A stretch of 64,000 bases of DNA from Eubacterium_B sp034180045 (GCA_034180045.1 JAXFOY010000023.1:1-64000), one strand, 5' to 3'. Positions 1 to 8,717 are shown, counted from the first letter of the stretch. Translations and numbers: made by a program. Notes: generated by a model from the letters alone, not told the origin.

Positions 1-18
1 GCAGAAAGCGAGGTTTAT

Positions 19-150
19 ATGGATTTTTTCAACAGCGCAGTTGACGTATTGCAGACTTTGGTAATCGCGCTTGGCGCAGGACTTGGCATTTGGGGCGGCA
101 TTAACCTCATGGAGGGGTACGGCAACGATAACCCCGGCGCAAAGGCTCAA
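19..150 (+). pseudogene. 5' fragment of Maff2-family mobile-element protein
   Basis: The first 44 codons encode a hydrophobic peptide (MDFFNSAVDVLQTLVIALGA, then GIWGGINLMEGYGNDNPGAKAQ) that I recognise as the N-terminus of the small Maff2-family membrane proteins of Firmicute conjugative elements. Intact members continue with a glycine-rich second hydrophobic segment. Here the match stops at the CAA codon at 148-150, after which the sequence is the reverse complement of an ABC ATPase gene. The plus frame runs on without meaning to 444. The fragment implies that a conjugative element lies, or lay, to the left. Family assignment is from memory of the sequence, function of the family is not well defined. 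Confidence 0.75.
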
Positions 151-714
151 ATCATGAAGTACAATGATCGTAATTGCAGATGTTTTTTCCGTGTATCGCG
201 ACAGAATATTGAGATACGACAACTGGTTTTTCAAGTCCAGAGCAGATATAGGCTCATCTGCAAGTATAACTTTCGGCTGCTTGACCAGAGCTTGTGCGAG
301 AAAGACCATTTGCCTCTGACCGCCGGACAAGGTGGAGAGTTTTCTGTCACACAGATTGCTAAGACCGAGTTCCTCTATAATTTTATAGGTTTTATCGAGT
401 TGCTCACTATTTACGCGCCAATACAATTCGTCATAAAGCCCTAAAAGAACTACATCAAAAACCGTCATATTATGAGCTGACTCCGAGTCCTGTGGAATAT
501 AGGAAAAATCATCGGTTCTAAAACTTCTTCCTCCAAACAGAACCTCGCCTTTTGCTGATTCAAGACCAATCAGGCTTTTTAGAAACATACTTTTACCCGA
601 TCCGTTTACCCCGATAATTCCATTCAAAATTCCCGGCTGAAAGGCGCACGATATGTCCTTCAATATCTGTGTATTGCTTTTATACAAGTTAATTCTAATA
701 GCTTCTAAATTCAT
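148..714 (-). pseudogene. Iron/cobalamin-type ABC transporter ATP-binding protein, 3' end lost
   Basis: ATPase of a FecCD/BtuCD-type importer. It has Walker A (GVNGSGKS), a Q-loop (YIPQDSES), the signature LSGGQRQMV, Walker B (KVILADEP) with the D-loop SALD, and reaches the H-loop (TIIVLHD, about residues 182-188). Family members run to about 250 residues, so roughly the last 60 are missing. The homologous part ends at the junction with the Maff2 fragment; the frame stays open, antisense to Maff2, up to the window edge, so the product would carry a foreign tail. The ATG at 714 overlaps the permease gene by 20 bases, as expected for a translationally coupled pair. The upstream riboswitch points to vitamin B12 or a corrinoid as substrate. 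Confidence 0.8.
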
Positions 715-1723
715 TTTTCCCCCTTGCCGCGATTATCATCATAAAAGGTACTCCAACTATATTCATTATTATGCCTATTGGAAGAATGGCTCCGGGAAGA
801 ATTATCTTTGATACGATAGAAGCAAGGAGCAGCAACAACCCTCCTAGAACGGCTGAACCCGGTGCGACAAAACGCGAATCATCACCCAATAAAAATCTGG
901 CAAAATGCGGTGCTAACAAACCTATGAATCCTATTGTTCCTACATATGATATTGCAACTGCTGTCAATACCGAACTTGATAAAAAAATAAAGCTCCTGAA
1001 TTTCTCTGTGTTTAATCCCATACTTCTAGCTCTTTCATCTGAAAGACAAAGCAAATTTAATCCCCAGGACTTTCTATATGTGATAGTAAAGATAAGCAGA
1101 AAACATATTGTTGTAATAATTACTCCTATCCACGACGCCTTTGATATTGACCCAAATATCCAGTGAACTATCTTCTGTACCTGCTTCTCGTCCGCTATAT
1201 ACTGAGCCATGGATTGCAGTGCCAGGAAAAAGAAATTTAATGCTACGCCAAACAAAATCATAAGATGCGCATTCATCTTTCTTTTTTTCAAAACTACAAT
1301 CATCGAAAATGTACATAACAAAGAAAACATTATTGCCGAAATTTGAATGTTATACGATAAAAATACATATGGAAAATTTGTAATTATGCTAAAAGATGCC
1401 CCGAATGACGCTGCCGACGAAATACCTAAGGTGAACGGGCTGGCAATCGGGTTCTGCAATATAACTTGCATGTAGTAACCGCTGAGACCAAGAGACATAC
1501 CCACAACTAAGCAAGTCAATGACCGCGGCAATCTCATCTTAAGCATTATTAATTGCTCGATATTACTTGAACCGTTAAACAACAGCGAACGAAAGTAATC
1601 TATGAGGCTTAAATCATAGCTTCCTAAAGTTAAATCAATCAGTATGAGTAAAGCTGTGATAAATAACATGGCAGTGATGATTATGATTTTTTTTCGTACT
1701 TTTTTTTGATAATAAGTGTTAAT
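695..1723 (-). CDS. FecCD/BtuC-family ABC transporter permease
   Basis: Polytopic permease of the iron-siderophore/cobalamin importer family, about 342 residues with roughly ten hydrophobic segments. Family hallmarks are visible: RLPRSLTCLVVGMSLGLSG near the N-terminus, QNPIASPFTLGIS, and GFIGLLAPHFARFLLG followed by PGAILPIGIIMNIVGVPF. It is the first gene after a cobalamin riboswitch, so B12/corrinoid uptake is the likely role (inference). The start is unusual: a strong GGGAGG (1733-1738) lies 8 bases before an ATT codon at 1721-1723, giving a basic N-terminus before the first helix; the first ATG (1669) has no ribosome binding site and would give 324 residues. No ATG, GTG or TTG lies between. 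The substrate-binding protein is not in the window. Confidence 0.85.
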   Translation of the reverse strand: MNTYYQKKVRKKIIIITAMLFITALLILIDLTLGSYDLSLIDYFRSLLFNGSSNIEQLIMLKMRLPRSLTCLVVGMSLGLSGYYMQVILQNPIASPFTLGISSAASFGASFSIITNFPYVFLSYNIQISAIMFSLLCTFSMIVVLKKRKMNAHLMILFGVALNFFFLALQSMAQYIADEKQVQKIVHWIFGSISKASWIGVIITTICFLLIFTITYRKSWGLNLLCLSDERARSMGLNTEKFRSFIFLSSSVLTAVAISYVGTIGFIGLLAPHFARFLLGDDSRFVAPGSAVLGGLLLLLASIVSKIILPGAILPIGIIMNIVGVPFMMIIAARGKNEFRSY

Positions 1724-1739
1724 GCAGACCGCCTCCCGA

Positions 1740-1802
1740 AATAAAAAAGACCCTAAAAGGGTCTTAAAAACAACAAAAATAATAGCAAAACCACTAAGAC
1801 CC
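1740..1802 (-). terminator. Riboswitch expression platform: terminator with competing antiterminator
   Basis: On the minus strand an intrinsic terminator stem (AAGACCC/GGGTCTT, 1747-1765) is followed by a T-run. A third copy of the sequence, GGGTCTT at 1796-1802 between riboswitch and terminator, can pair with the AAGACCC arm at 1759-1765 and so prevent the terminator from forming. This is the classic arrangement for ligand-controlled attenuation. Confidence 0.8.
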
Positions 1803-1821
1803 ACGTAGTGTGCTAATTCAT

Positions 1822-1968
1822 GTACTTGGCAGGTCTCCTGGCTTAGATTCACAGTATTTCTGGCCTTCCCGTTAAGTGGCTCTATCAAAAATAACTCATC
1901 ATTACAGTGGCGGGACCGCAAAAGATTCTCACTTTTTTCCCTATTCTCCCTTTCGGGCACCTAAATAC
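1822..1968 (-). promoter_or_regulatory. Cobalamin riboswitch
   Basis: The minus strand carries the conserved cobalamin-element blocks in order: AGGTGCC, a purine stretch with AATAGGGAA, GTGAGAATC, the B12-box core GGTCCCGCCACTGT, a GCCACT segment, GGGAAGGCC, and AGCCAGGAGACCTGCC. It sits just upstream of the FecCD permease, with a terminator in between, so B12-bound aptamer should shut off expression of the importer. The open permease frame runs back through it only by chance. Confidence 0.92.
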
Positions 1969-1974
1969 ATTTTT

Positions 1975-2003
1975 ATACTATCATCTGCCATTTTTATTGT
2001 CAA
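1975..2003 (-). promoter_or_regulatory. Promoter of the riboswitch-controlled importer
   Basis: TTGACA (1998-2003), 17-base spacer, TAGTAT (1975-1980) on the minus strand; transcription would begin a few bases before the first conserved riboswitch block. Confidence 0.6.
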
Positions 2004-2074
2004 TAATTCGTTATACGCATATTTTAATTCCTGTTTTTATAGCAAATTTTGCAAGATGTGTCCGGAACATTAAG

Positions 2075-2103
2075 TTGCACAAAGAAATTATATCTTGTAT
2101 CAT
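2075..2103 (+). promoter_or_regulatory. Probable promoter for the CvpA-like gene
   Basis: TTGCAC (2075-2080), 17-base spacer, TATCAT (2098-2103), about 50 bases before the ATG. It is divergent from the importer promoter. Confidence 0.5.
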
Positions 2104-2156
2104 TTATTTATCACTTTTAATCGAAAATCCGTACGGTCTGCATAAAGGAGAAGCAA

Positions 2157-2828
2157 ATGAGTAATTCAACATTGAATATGGTAGCTCAGGCAGCTGACAT
2201 TTCAATTATTTTAATAATTTTATCCCTGGCGCTTGTAGGATATTTCAAAGGTTTTGCAAGCTCTGTTTTTAGTTTCCTGCGCTGGTTCTTTTGTTCAGTC
2301 TGCGCAATCATATTTGCTGTTCCCGCAAAGAATCTGATAATCAAGTATACGGCTTTAGATGCGCACTTCGCAAAAAATATAAAAGAGGCAATGGATTCCG
2401 CCCTTGCCTCAAATGATTTTATTATTACCTTGCCGCGTCAAATCAGGCTTGTCTGGGATGATATACGAAACGCAACCATCTCAGAAGTGTCAAAGTCCGT
2501 TTCTTCCACACTCATAGCAGTGTTGTCTTTTGTTATACTCTTTATCGCACTTTCTGTTATAAGCCGCATTTTGCTCCATAGCATAGAGAATAAGAAGCAC
2601 GGTGTTTTAGGTTTTTCAAACAGGTTATGCGGAATGGGCTTCGGCGCTCTGAAAGGAGTTATCTTGGTCAGCGTTTTGATGTTGCTTGCGTTTCCTTGTC
2701 TAAGACTTATAAGCCCGGATAATGCACATCTAATCGTCAAAGAGATAAGGCACGGAGTCATATCGGGATATTTTTACGACTCCAATCCGATAAGCGAATG
2801 CCTTGATTTATTGAGTCGGAATTTCTAG
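2157..2828 (+). CDS. CvpA-family membrane protein
   Basis: A 223-residue protein with four hydrophobic segments (about residues 13-30, 38-55, 118-138, 160-182). The N-terminal pattern GYFKGFASSVFSFLRW is typical of the CvpA/colicin V production family, whose members are polytopic and of poorly defined cellular role. An AAAGGAG site precedes the ATG at good spacing. It stands alone, transcribed away from the riboswitch operon and towards the convergent VanY-type gene, so the context gives no further clue. The family call rests on hydrophobicity pattern and the GxxKG/R motif, not on strong identity. Confidence 0.6.
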   Translation: MSNSTLNMVAQAADISIILIILSLALVGYFKGFASSVFSFLRWFFCSVCAIIFAVPAKNLIIKYTALDAHFAKNIKEAMDSALASNDFIITLPRQIRLVWDDIRNATISEVSKSVSSTLIAVLSFVILFIALSVISRILLHSIENKKHGVLGFSNRLCGMGFGALKGVILVSVLMLLAFPCLRLISPDNAHLIVKEIRHGVISGYFYDSNPISECLDLLSRNF

Positions 2829-2867
2829 TTTTTAACTATTTTTTATGCTTATTGCGTATCGTTTACC

Positions 2868-4034
2868 CTACCTTCCCGTATCTGAATATGCACTTGTGAT
2901 ACCGAAGTATTCCTCAAGGGTTATCCAGTTTCCGTCATTGTAGAGCGTTTTTGCCAAATCGGCGCCTACATATCTTATGTGCCAAGGTTCAAAATTATAT
3001 CCCGTAAAAGATTCTTTACCTTTAGGGTATCTGATTATATAACCATGTTTAGCGCAGTTCTCAGCTAGCCACTTGCCCTCCTTCGTATCTGCAAACGACT
3101 CACTCGTCGAGTTCAAATCGACCGCGTAACCCGTCTGATTCTCTGAATGACCCGCTTTTGCAGATAAAGTATCCGCCGCTTCCTTCCCACGAGCGGCAAC
3201 ATATGAATTATATAGATTATTTTCCGTAGCATATGAACGGTATCCGCTTATTATATTAAAATGCACACCCTTGTCAGAAGCTTCTGCAATAAGCTGCTCC
3301 AATGCCGTGTATGCGTCTTGATGTATTCCGCCTATTCCATACGATGGCGGTAGAGAAAATGTCTTATTCACTATGATTAGCCCGTTTATCTTCGTAACTC
3401 CGTCTATACGCTCTCCTTTGAATCCCTTACCCGTTATAAACGAAACATTTCCCTCGGTTTTTGCAAGGTCAATTACATTTATATTTACTGTTTTTTCCGC
3501 CTTATTCCCGCTATTATCGCTTGCAATCAGCGCTACGCTGTAACTTCCCGCCTTATCAGAGTCATAATCTCCCTTAAGCTTAACTTCAACCTTGCCGGAA
3601 TTGTCGCTTACTTGAGCCATCTCTTCAAGCTTGCTCTTCGCCCCGAGCAAAACATTTATATTTTCATCAATTTGAATTTCCGGAGCCTTGGTATCGACAA
3701 CTTCTATATCAAAATCAAAGTTCCTTTCCTTGCCATTTATGACAAGTATGAGTTGGTAGTTCTTTTTTCCAAGCTTTGTAGTATCAACCCGAACATCTTC
3801 CTTAAGTTTCCCGTCTTCAATACTGTCGATAAAATCAGAGACCTTAGCTTCACTGTTTATCTCTGCCTTAAGATTGTCCTTGAGCTTAACCTTGCTCGCC
3901 GTTCCGAACAAATTAAAATAAACGAAAAGTATAACTAAAAAAGCCGCACAGGCTGAAATAGCCGTAATAATTATTTCCTTTATATACTGACTGCGTTTTT
4001 TCCTTGCAAAGAGATATTTATTCTTTCGTGGCAT
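2868..4034 (-). CDS. VanY-type D-alanyl-D-alanine carboxypeptidase, membrane-anchored
   Basis: A 388-residue protein: basic N-terminus, one membrane anchor (about residues 21-42), an extracellular Ig-like region (about 60-185), and a C-terminal peptidase M15B/VanY domain with SGYRSYATENNLY, GHSENQTGYAVDL and EPWHIRYVG. The family cleaves the terminal D-Ala of peptidoglycan stem peptides with a zinc ion bound by His (SxHxxGxAxD), Asp and a late His. Here the motif reads S-E-N-Q-T-G, so Asn299 stands where the first zinc ligand is expected, while Asp306 and His352 are kept; His296 lies three residues earlier. Activity is therefore uncertain. AAAGGAG precedes the ATG. It is monocistronic. Confidence 0.8.
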   Translation of the reverse strand: MPRKNKYLFARKKRSQYIKEIIITAISACAAFLVILFVYFNLFGTASKVKLKDNLKAEINSEAKVSDFIDSIEDGKLKEDVRVDTTKLGKKNYQLILVINGKERNFDFDIEVVDTKAPEIQIDENINVLLGAKSKLEEMAQVSDNSGKVEVKLKGDYDSDKAGSYSVALIASDNSGNKAEKTVNINVIDLAKTEGNVSFITGKGFKGERIDGVTKINGLIIVNKTFSLPPSYGIGGIHQDAYTALEQLIAEASDKGVHFNIISGYRSYATENNLYNSYVAARGKEAADTLSAKAGHSENQTGYAVDLNSTSESFADTKEGKWLAENCAKHGYIIRYPKGKESFTGYNFEPWHIRYVGADLAKTLYNDGNWITLEEYFGITSAYSDTGR

Positions 4035-4154
4035 ATAACTCTCCTTTGGGCATTAGATTTATGTTCTCCCTGTCTATATAAACATTTTTTTCACATAAAT
4101 TTACAAATTAATAATACCATAAAACTAGATAGAATCAAAGTTTTTGCTTTTCAG

Positions 4155-4192
4155 AACAAAACAAGAGAACCGCGATTGCGGCTCTCTTGTTT
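4155..4192 (-). terminator. Terminator after the NhaC gene
   Basis: Near-perfect 15-base stem (4159-4173 with 4178-4192, one wobble) and GATT loop, followed on the minus strand by TTTTG. It closes the nhaC transcription unit. Confidence 0.75.
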
Positions 4193-4234
4193 CACAGGAT
4201 TTCTATTCAATTAATTATAAATTAATTGCACAAA

Positions 4235-5722
4235 TTATAGTTTTACCAATTCGCCTTCATCTGCCAGCTTCTGCTCGTCTGAAGTCATCTTCTTAATTGT
4301 AATACCTACGAATGCGAACAAGAATGTGATTATCGGCATAGCCAAGTTGAATATTGCCCATGGGAAATATACAGCTGTGCTTTGGATACCTAAAGTTTTC
4401 TTAATGTATATAGCGCATGTGTTCCATGGAACAAGTGGTGATGTTACTGTACCTGCTGACTCTAACGCATTTGACAGAGCTACCGGATGCATTCCTGCTT
4501 TACGATATGCCGGAGCATACATTCTTCCCGGAACAAGAATTGAGATATACTGTTCAGGCATTGTTACATTAGATGCTACGCATGTAAGCTCTGTAACTCC
4601 GATAAGTGCAGGACCGCTCTTTACATACTTTGTAATTGAATTGATAATTACATCTAACTGTCCTGTAGCTTCCATGATTCCGCCAAACATCATAGCAATC
4701 ATAGTCATCAGAATTGATTCCGACATGCCTATGAGACCACCCTTTGTCAACAGCTTATCAAGAGCTTCGATACCGGTTTCCAAATTGAATCCGTTCATTG
4801 CGCTGTTGAATATGTCACCGAGTGTTACTCCTGTATGAACAATCTCTCCATCACTGTATATAGGCAGGTTGCCCTGGAAGATAGGAGCCATTATAGCTCC
4901 TATAAGCACACCCAAGGTGATACCAGGGATAGCCGGTACCTTAAGTGCGATTGCAAGTATAACTACTACCGGTGGAAGCAGCAGAACAGGATTGATGTTG
5001 AAGTTATCTTCAATACCTTTCATCAATACATCAAGCTGTGATGTATCTGCGTTGCCGTTGTTAGCATGCATAAATCCATATACTCCAAAGAAAATGAGTG
5101 AGATTACATACGCTGTAACCGTAGCCTTAAGCATGAATTTAACATGTGAGAATACATCTGTACCTGCCATAGCCGGAGCCAAGTTTGTTGTGTCTGATAG
5201 AGGTGACAACTTATCTCCAAAGTACGCACCGGACAAAATAGCACCGGCTGTAGGTCCGATTGGAACTCCCAGACCTGTAGCAATACCTATAAGTGCCAGA
5301 CCCATCGTACCCATAGTTCCCCATGATGTACCTGTCGCAAGTGATGTAACCGAACAAATAAGAACAGTAGCAACCAAGAAAATCGATGGTGATAATAGCT
5401 TAAGTCCGTAATAAATCATTGTTGGGATTGTGCCTGAAAGAATCCATGTTCCTACAAGCATACCAACTATCATAAGAATTAAAATAGCTTGCATTGCACG
5501 TGAGATACCGGTAATCATCATTCCCTCTACCGCATCCCATTTGTGACCAAGCCTTAATGCCATAAGTGCTGCGAATATAACGCCGATAAACATTGGGATG
5601 TGTGGGCTGACTTCGAATACGATAATTCCCACTGACATAATAACAACCAAACCGAGAAAAGTAATAATAGCCTCGACTAACTTCGGAGCTCTAGGCTCTT
5701 TAGTCTTTACATTGTCTTCCAT
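4235..5722 (-). CDS. nhaC: NhaC-family Na+/H+ antiporter
   Basis: A 495-residue, about twelve-helix transporter. It shows NhaC hallmarks such as SLATGTSWGTMGTMGLAL, SGAYFGDKLSPLSDTTNLAP and the late block SNVTMPEQYISILVPGRM. The family exchanges sodium for protons, and some members exchange amino acids. Its position directly downstream of the ornithine fermentation genes matches known clostridial clusters in which an nhaC gene accompanies the pathway, so ornithine uptake or ornithine/alanine exchange is a reasonable alternative role (inference). A terminator separates it from orr and another follows it, so it is probably its own unit. GAAAGGAA precedes the ATG. Confidence 0.88.
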   Translation of the reverse strand: MEDNVKTKEPRAPKLVEAIITFLGLVVIMSVGIIVFEVSPHIPMFIGVIFAALMALRLGHKWDAVEGMMITGISRAMQAILILMIVGMLVGTWILSGTIPTMIYYGLKLLSPSIFLVATVLICSVTSLATGTSWGTMGTMGLALIGIATGLGVPIGPTAGAILSGAYFGDKLSPLSDTTNLAPAMAGTDVFSHVKFMLKATVTAYVISLIFFGVYGFMHANNGNADTSQLDVLMKGIEDNFNINPVLLLPPVVVILAIALKVPAIPGITLGVLIGAIMAPIFQGNLPIYSDGEIVHTGVTLGDIFNSAMNGFNLETGIEALDKLLTKGGLIGMSESILMTMIAMMFGGIMEATGQLDVIINSITKYVKSGPALIGVTELTCVASNVTMPEQYISILVPGRMYAPAYRKAGMHPVALSNALESAGTVTSPLVPWNTCAIYIKKTLGIQSTAVYFPWAIFNLAMPIITFLFAFVGITIKKMTSDEQKLADEGELVKL

Positions 5723-5800
5723 CGTTGTAATTCCTTTCTTTTCATTCGTCTTTCCTAATTGATAGAAATCTGTAACACCTACTATTATGAACCTTAATTT

Positions 5801-5828
5801 ACATTATTACAAGTATTAATTTAATCAA
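5801..5828 (-). promoter_or_regulatory. Possible nhaC promoter
   Basis: In the AT-rich 304-base gap before nhaC the minus strand offers TTGATT (5823-5828), 16 bases, TAATGT (5801-5806); an overlapping TTGTAA/CATAAT pair with 17-base spacing is an alternative. Apart from this and the orr terminator I see nothing else in the gap, and no -24/-12 sigma-54 element. Confidence 0.35.
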
Positions 5829-5949
5829 ATTTTTTGCGCATTTTTTGTTGAAAATAACAAAAAAATTGCATTTTTTTCATTAGTATTTCTAATTATTTAG
5901 AGTTTTTACGCCATAAATTCTAATGATACGGTATATCAACAAAATTAAT

Positions 5950-5981
5950 ATAAAAAGAAGCCCTATTTCACATAAGGCTTC
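5950..5981 (-). terminator. Terminator of the ornithine operon
   Basis: Minus-strand stem GAAGCC/GGCTTC (5957-5981) followed by TTTTTAT, 45 bases after the orr stop codon. Confidence 0.75.
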
Positions 5982-6026
5982 CGTCTTATTTCATCGCATT
6001 TTCTGTAAGTAAATTATGTTAGTATT

Positions 6027-7115
6027 TTACCTTGTGTAAGTTTTTTCTACATATTTACTTGTCATCGTTTTGAGTAAACCGCCGTAACTCAAAGTGAATT
6101 CAATTATATCGCCGACTCTGTATTCACCATTTGCCTTTGTTACATCAACGATGATATGATCTGAACTCCCACCCATTATCTCAAGTCTTGAGTCGACAGG
6201 CTCCATACTGTCAAGATCGGTATCCTGCTTTCCTATAGCTATTATGGCTCTGTCCATAATCCCTCTGTCTTCGTAATAAGGTTTTTGTCCAAATGCATCA
6301 ACTCCAACCTCACCGATAGGCAAAGACGGCTTTTTCTTCAGTTCGACTATTTCCGCCTTGAGAACAAAGGCATCGCCGTCCGTTCCCGGAAGATTTGTGC
6401 TATACGCAGTATCATTTCCAAGAAGCAAGGATTCACCCAGTCTAAGATTATTTATTCCCTCAGGAAGTTCGCCCTTATCAATCAAATAAATTGAGCTGGA
6501 GTTACCGCCTGAAATCATATCAAACTTAATATGGAACTTCTCTTCTATCTCTCTCGCAATCGAAACTAAGCCTGAAAGGTTTTCAAACTTTGGAATTATT
6601 GCACCATAACACGTCAAGTTGACCCCTACACCATATAAATTAATATTTTTCAACGCCAGGATTCTTTCCACCGTATCAAAAATCAATTCTTTATTTTCAA
6701 AGAAAATGCCTTCTCTAAGGTCTCCCATGTCAATCATCAAAAGAATATCCTGAATCTTACCGAGCTTGGCTGCCTCAGCATCGAGAAGCTTAATAGTTTC
6801 AATCTCCGAAATCATACAGAGATCCACATACTTCGCCACTTCTGAAATTTCACTTTGCATAGGGATTCTCAAAAGCACTGTCTTTTTACCTTTTTCGTGA
6901 ACTAAATCCGCATATCCGGCTATATTTGCTATACGTGAGTCAGCAACAAAGTCAACCGACGGATCATCAACTATCATCTTCACTACTTCTGCGTCTGCAC
7001 AAACGCACTTTGTCACAACTGTAAGGCTACAATTACCTTTTACTTTAGTTATATTAGAAACTGCATCAAGATTTTTCTTGAGCTTCTTCAAGTTAATGTC
7101 AACCTGTGGATACAT
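6027..7115 (-). CDS. orr: Ornithine racemase (alanine-racemase fold, PLP)
   Basis: A 362-residue fold-type III PLP enzyme. The N-terminal barrel starts with YPQVDINLKKLKKNLDAV, followed by the PLP-lysine segment TVVTKCVCADAEVV (Lys about 36), GGNSSSIY for phosphate binding, and the C-terminal beta domain. Interconverts L- and D-ornithine, supplying D-ornithine to the aminomutase. The call over a generic alanine racemase rests on length, sequence style of the ornithine/lysine racemase group, and its place as last gene of the ornithine operon, 12 bases after the GlmL-like gene. The ATG at 7115 has GAGGAGAATACC just upstream. Confidence 0.9.
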   Translation of the reverse strand: MYPQVDINLKKLKKNLDAVSNITKVKGNCSLTVVTKCVCADAEVVKMIVDDPSVDFVADSRIANIAGYADLVHEKGKKTVLLRIPMQSEISEVAKYVDLCMISEIETIKLLDAEAAKLGKIQDILLMIDMGDLREGIFFENKELIFDTVERILALKNINLYGVGVNLTCYGAIIPKFENLSGLVSIAREIEEKFHIKFDMISGGNSSSIYLIDKGELPEGINNLRLGESLLLGNDTAYSTNLPGTDGDAFVLKAEIVELKKKPSLPIGEVGVDAFGQKPYYEDRGIMDRAIIAIGKQDTDLDSMEPVDSRLEIMGGSSDHIIVDVTKANGEYRVGDIIEFTLSYGGLLKTMTSKYVEKTYTR

Positions 7116-7127
7116 GGTATTCTCCTC

Positions 7128-8717
7128 TTATTTATTTTCCGTCCATTTTCCCTTTACGCCTTGATTGTCGCTATCGCTCGTAGGGTCATCGTTCTTATAC
7201 GCAGACATATCATACCCCAGTTTTTCCATCTGTCTGATATGTTCTTTACGTTCTTCTTCTATATGCTCTTTCTCTTCAACTGCAATTTCGGCTTCCTTGA
7301 GCGCCATGGCTGCCGATGCGAACTTTTCGTCCTTTTTCTCAGGGAATTTGAAATCAAGACTCTTTTCCAAAAGCCTGATTGCCGCTTCGCGATAACGCTT
7401 TGACAGCACACCTAAAGATGCCATTATATAGTCGTTGTCCACAAGAATCTTTGCGTGTTCGCTAGGGAACAAAAGCATTCCGCTTTCGTTGAACGGAGCG
7501 ATTTTTTTCATTATTTCCACCCTGCTAGGCAATCTCGTCAAAGCACCTCCGGTACCGATTATATATTTAACCTGTGTCAAATCCTTACCTTCTGCAAGCG
7601 TACTTCTTCCGCTAGGTCCATAGATATACCTCAAATAACCCGCATGTCTTTCTGTAGCTTTTAGAACCGCCTCGGTCGTGAGTCTCTCAACAAACTTAAT
7701 CTCATTTTCGTTCTTTGGAATCGCAACATAGCTTTCTAGAACTTCATCAAAATCCACTCCCATAGCTTTGCATTCTGCTCTGAGTTTTTCTTCACCAATA
7801 GATTCAATCACCTTAAGTCTATTCACATAAACCCCGAGGTCACCCTCTACAGTTCTCTTCGCCTTTGGTTCCGGAGAAATCATAAGACGAGCGATTTTAT
7901 CCGACTCTACTGCTACAGAATGAAGGTCAGTCGTTGCACCTCCCACATCCAATACGATGAGGTCACCGATGCAGTCATAAAGAACTTTAGTACATTCCAT
8001 AACCGCACCCGGAGTCGGAATTATAGGTCCGTTGACCATATCTCTTACATGCTCCATTCCCGGTGCATTGGTAATATGTTCTTCAAAAGCATCCTGAATA
8101 ACCTTACGGCAAGGTTCCACATTAAGTGCATCTATTTTTGGATATACATTGTCTACGATATAGAGTCTTTGTCCGCTCTCCTCATCAAAGATGAGCTTCA
8201 TTTCTTCCTGATTTTCGACATTTCCGGCATAAATTATCGGAGTTTTCAATCCCATGCTGCGAATTAATTCCGCATTATAAATAGCCGTGTCCCTCTCTCC
8301 GAAATCAACGCCGCCTGCTATCAAAATCAGGTTTGGATTAATTTCTCTTATCTTAGCTATATCCGTTCTTCTCAAACGACCTGCTGTTACATTATGAATA
8401 ATTCCGCCGGCGCCGAGCGCAGCTTCCTTTGCTGCCTTAGCAGTCATATCGTAAACAAGACCGTGAACTGTCATTTTTAGTCCGCCCGCAGCTGAAGATG
8501 TGGCAAGCATTTCGCCATATTCCAGCTTATCTATACCTTTATTTCGGCAGAGATCGTCGATGGCGCCTTGCAGACCTACCCTAACATCTCCTTCTAAAAC
8601 AGAAGTCGGTGCCTGACCTTGTCCCCAAAACACCGGATTGTCAGTGTCTAAGTCTGTAAAAGCATTTACAACTGTGGTGGTTGAGCCAATTTCTGCTACC
8701 AATACATCTACTTTCAT
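7128..8717 (-). CDS. GlmL/MutL-family ATPase associated with ornithine aminomutase
   Basis: A 529-residue actin-fold ATPase. The phosphate-binding segments IGSTTTVVNAF at the N-terminus and VLDVGGATTDLHSV in the middle are visible, and the C-terminus is a charged helical tail (about residues 470-529). The GlmL/MutL group accompanies B12-dependent carbon-skeleton and aminomutases and is thought to reactivate or chaperone them. Its place between oraE and orr supports that role for OraSE (inference). A terminator-like hairpin lies between it and oraE, so its dosage may be lower than that of the enzyme. GAAAGGAAGAAT precedes the ATG. Confidence 0.85.
   Translation of the reverse strand: MKVDVLVAEIGSTTTVVNAFTDLDTDNPVFWGQGQAPTSVLEGDVRVGLQGAIDDLCRNKGIDKLEYGEMLATSSAAGGLKMTVHGLVYDMTAKAAKEAALGAGGIIHNVTAGRLRRTDIAKIREINPNLILIAGGVDFGERDTAIYNAELIRSMGLKTPIIYAGNVENQEEMKLIFDEESGQRLYIVDNVYPKIDALNVEPCRKVIQDAFEEHITNAPGMEHVRDMVNGPIIPTPGAVMECTKVLYDCIGDLIVLDVGGATTDLHSVAVESDKIARLMISPEPKAKRTVEGDLGVYVNRLKVIESIGEEKLRAECKAMGVDFDEVLESYVAIPKNENEIKFVERLTTEAVLKATERHAGYLRYIYGPSGRSTLAEGKDLTQVKYIIGTGGALTRLPSRVEIMKKIAPFNESGMLLFPSEHAKILVDNDYIMASLGVLSKRYREAAIRLLEKSLDFKFPEKKDEKFASAAMALKEAEIAVEEKEHIEEERKEHIRQMEKLGYDMSAYKNDDPTSDSDNQGVKGKWTENK

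Noticed and set aside
724..1960. Extending the permease to the full 421-codon open frame
   Set aside because: The extra N-terminus translates the cobalamin riboswitch and the terminator; these are RNA structures, not coding sequence.
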